DNA of 6,383 nt from Lachnospiraceae bacterium. GTDB lineage: Bacteria; Bacillota_A; Clostridia; Lachnospirales; Lachnospiraceae. Of the stretch, positions 5,724 through 6,383 are shown piece after piece (positions within the stretch are counted from its first letter, which is position 1; every line of letters starts with the position of its first letter). The stretch covers positions 1-6,383 of the forward strand of contig JAILDD010000002.1 in the NCBI GenBank assembly GCA_024689605.1, written 5' to 3'. Both the position numbers and the translations under genes were made by a program. The notes under the pieces are model-generated. The model saw only the letters and a program-made list of their open reading frames with translations. It ran no database searches and had not been told where the DNA came from.

Positions 5724-6383
5724 ATGGCAAAAAAGAAAAAAAAGAAATCGAATACGGGCAGCGGTCATATTCCGGGAGCGTGGAAGTTTGAAAAACAGAA
5801 GCATGCCGGAGTAAGGCACTATGTCTTCGACATGATAGAAGTAGGCTATGACGAAGACTTTATAGGCAGGGGATATGACATACTGAATCTTGTGGCTATC
5901 GTTGTCAATCTGATAGTTTCCATTCTCATGACTTTCAAAGATATAAATGCTGTACACGGTGAACTGCTTCACAGCATAGAATATGTGACCATTATATTTT
6001 TTACGGTGGATCTTGTTCTCAGGCTGTGGACCTCGTCCTTTCTTTACACGGAGATGCCCGGCTGGAAGGCTTTGCTCAGATACTGTATAAGCTTTAATGG
6101 TATTGTGGACATACTGTCATGTATTCCTTATTATCTGCCGATGATCTTCCCTGGCGGCGCCGTTGCATTCAGGCTGTTCAGGGTGCTGAGGATATTCAGG
6201 CTCTTCAGGATAAATGCATACAGTGATTCGCTGAATGTTGTGATAGAGGTGGTAAAGAGCAAAGCCCAGCAGCTGCTTTCTTCGATGTTCATAATCTTTC
6301 TCCTGATGCTGGCGGCAAGCCTTTGCATGTACAGTGTGGAAAATGCAGCACAGCCTGATGTTTTTGACAATGCACTCTCCGGA
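5724..6383 (+). CDS. Voltage-sensor ion transport protein, probably K+ channel (partial, 3' end missing)
   Basis: The first 220 residues of a six-transmembrane voltage-gated cation channel; the frame is open to the window edge. After Met-Ala comes a run of six lysines (3-8), then a soluble N-terminus to about 48. S1 is about 51-70. S2 is about 84-103, with Phe93, Asp96 and Arg100 in the charge-transfer positions. S3 is about 122-139, with Asp129. S4 is 148-163, with arginines at every third position (150, 153, 156, 159, 162), the hallmark of a voltage sensor. S5 is about 184-205. The window stops at residue 220, before the pore helix and selectivity filter, so K+ selectivity is inferred from the family (Kv/KvAP-like) and not seen. 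The start at 5724 has AGGA (5714-5717) 6 nt upstream. It lies 55 nt past a strong terminator and so needs its own promoter or readthrough; no clear promoter is visible in that gap. Confidence 0.9.
   Translation, partial: MAKKKKKKSNTGSGHIPGAWKFEKQKHAGVRHYVFDMIEVGYDEDFIGRGYDILNLVAIVVNLIVSILMTFKDINAVHGELLHSIEYVTIIFFTVDLVLRLWTSSFLYTEMPGWKALLRYCISFNGIVDILSCIPYYLPMIFPGGAVAFRLFRVLRIFRLFRINAYSDSLNVVIEVVKSKAQQLLSSMFIIFLLMLAASLCMYSVENAAQPDVFDNALSG

Overview
The window looks like chromosomal DNA of a Gram-positive, Clostridia-type bacterium. A Lachnospiraceae-like member is my guess. The basis is strong AGGAGG-type ribosome binding sites, moderate G+C, compact same-strand genes, hairpin-plus-U-tract terminators, and a YuxH-type degenerate EAL/HDOD protein. 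The taxonomy is inference. All genes are on the plus strand. I see no mobile element, CRISPR array, tRNA or rRNA.

Left part (1-904): an SGNH-fold esterase/acyltransferase of the short arylesterase type (33-701), closed by a strong intrinsic terminator (732-771). A short leader region with a 7-bp hairpin (825-844) follows. Next is an unrecognised 172-residue protein (905-1423) with a very basic N-terminus and an acidic C-terminus.

Centre (1424-4309): a two-gene potassium uptake operon. trkA (1515-2870) encodes a double-RCK regulatory subunit and trkH (2867-4309) the K+-translocating membrane subunit. The two overlap by ATGA, so they are probably translationally coupled. An extended -10 element (TGTTAAAAT) precedes trkA, and a 7-bp hairpin lies between it and the start codon, touching the Shine-Dalgarno sequence.

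Right part (4310-6383): a second extended -10 element (TGGTAAAAT) drives a 410-residue protein with a catalytically dead EAL domain and an HDOD domain (4385-5617), followed by a textbook terminator (5639-5668). The window ends inside a voltage-sensor ion channel gene (5724 to beyond 6383), cut just before its pore loop.

Functionally the clearest theme is potassium: a gated Trk uptake system, and 1.4 kb downstream a channel whose voltage sensor resembles K+ channels. A signalling-type EAL/HDOD protein sits between them as a separate transcription unit. Whether these genes are functionally linked cannot be told from the sequence. Each major gene except the unknown protein belongs to a known family, so I do not claim a new system here.
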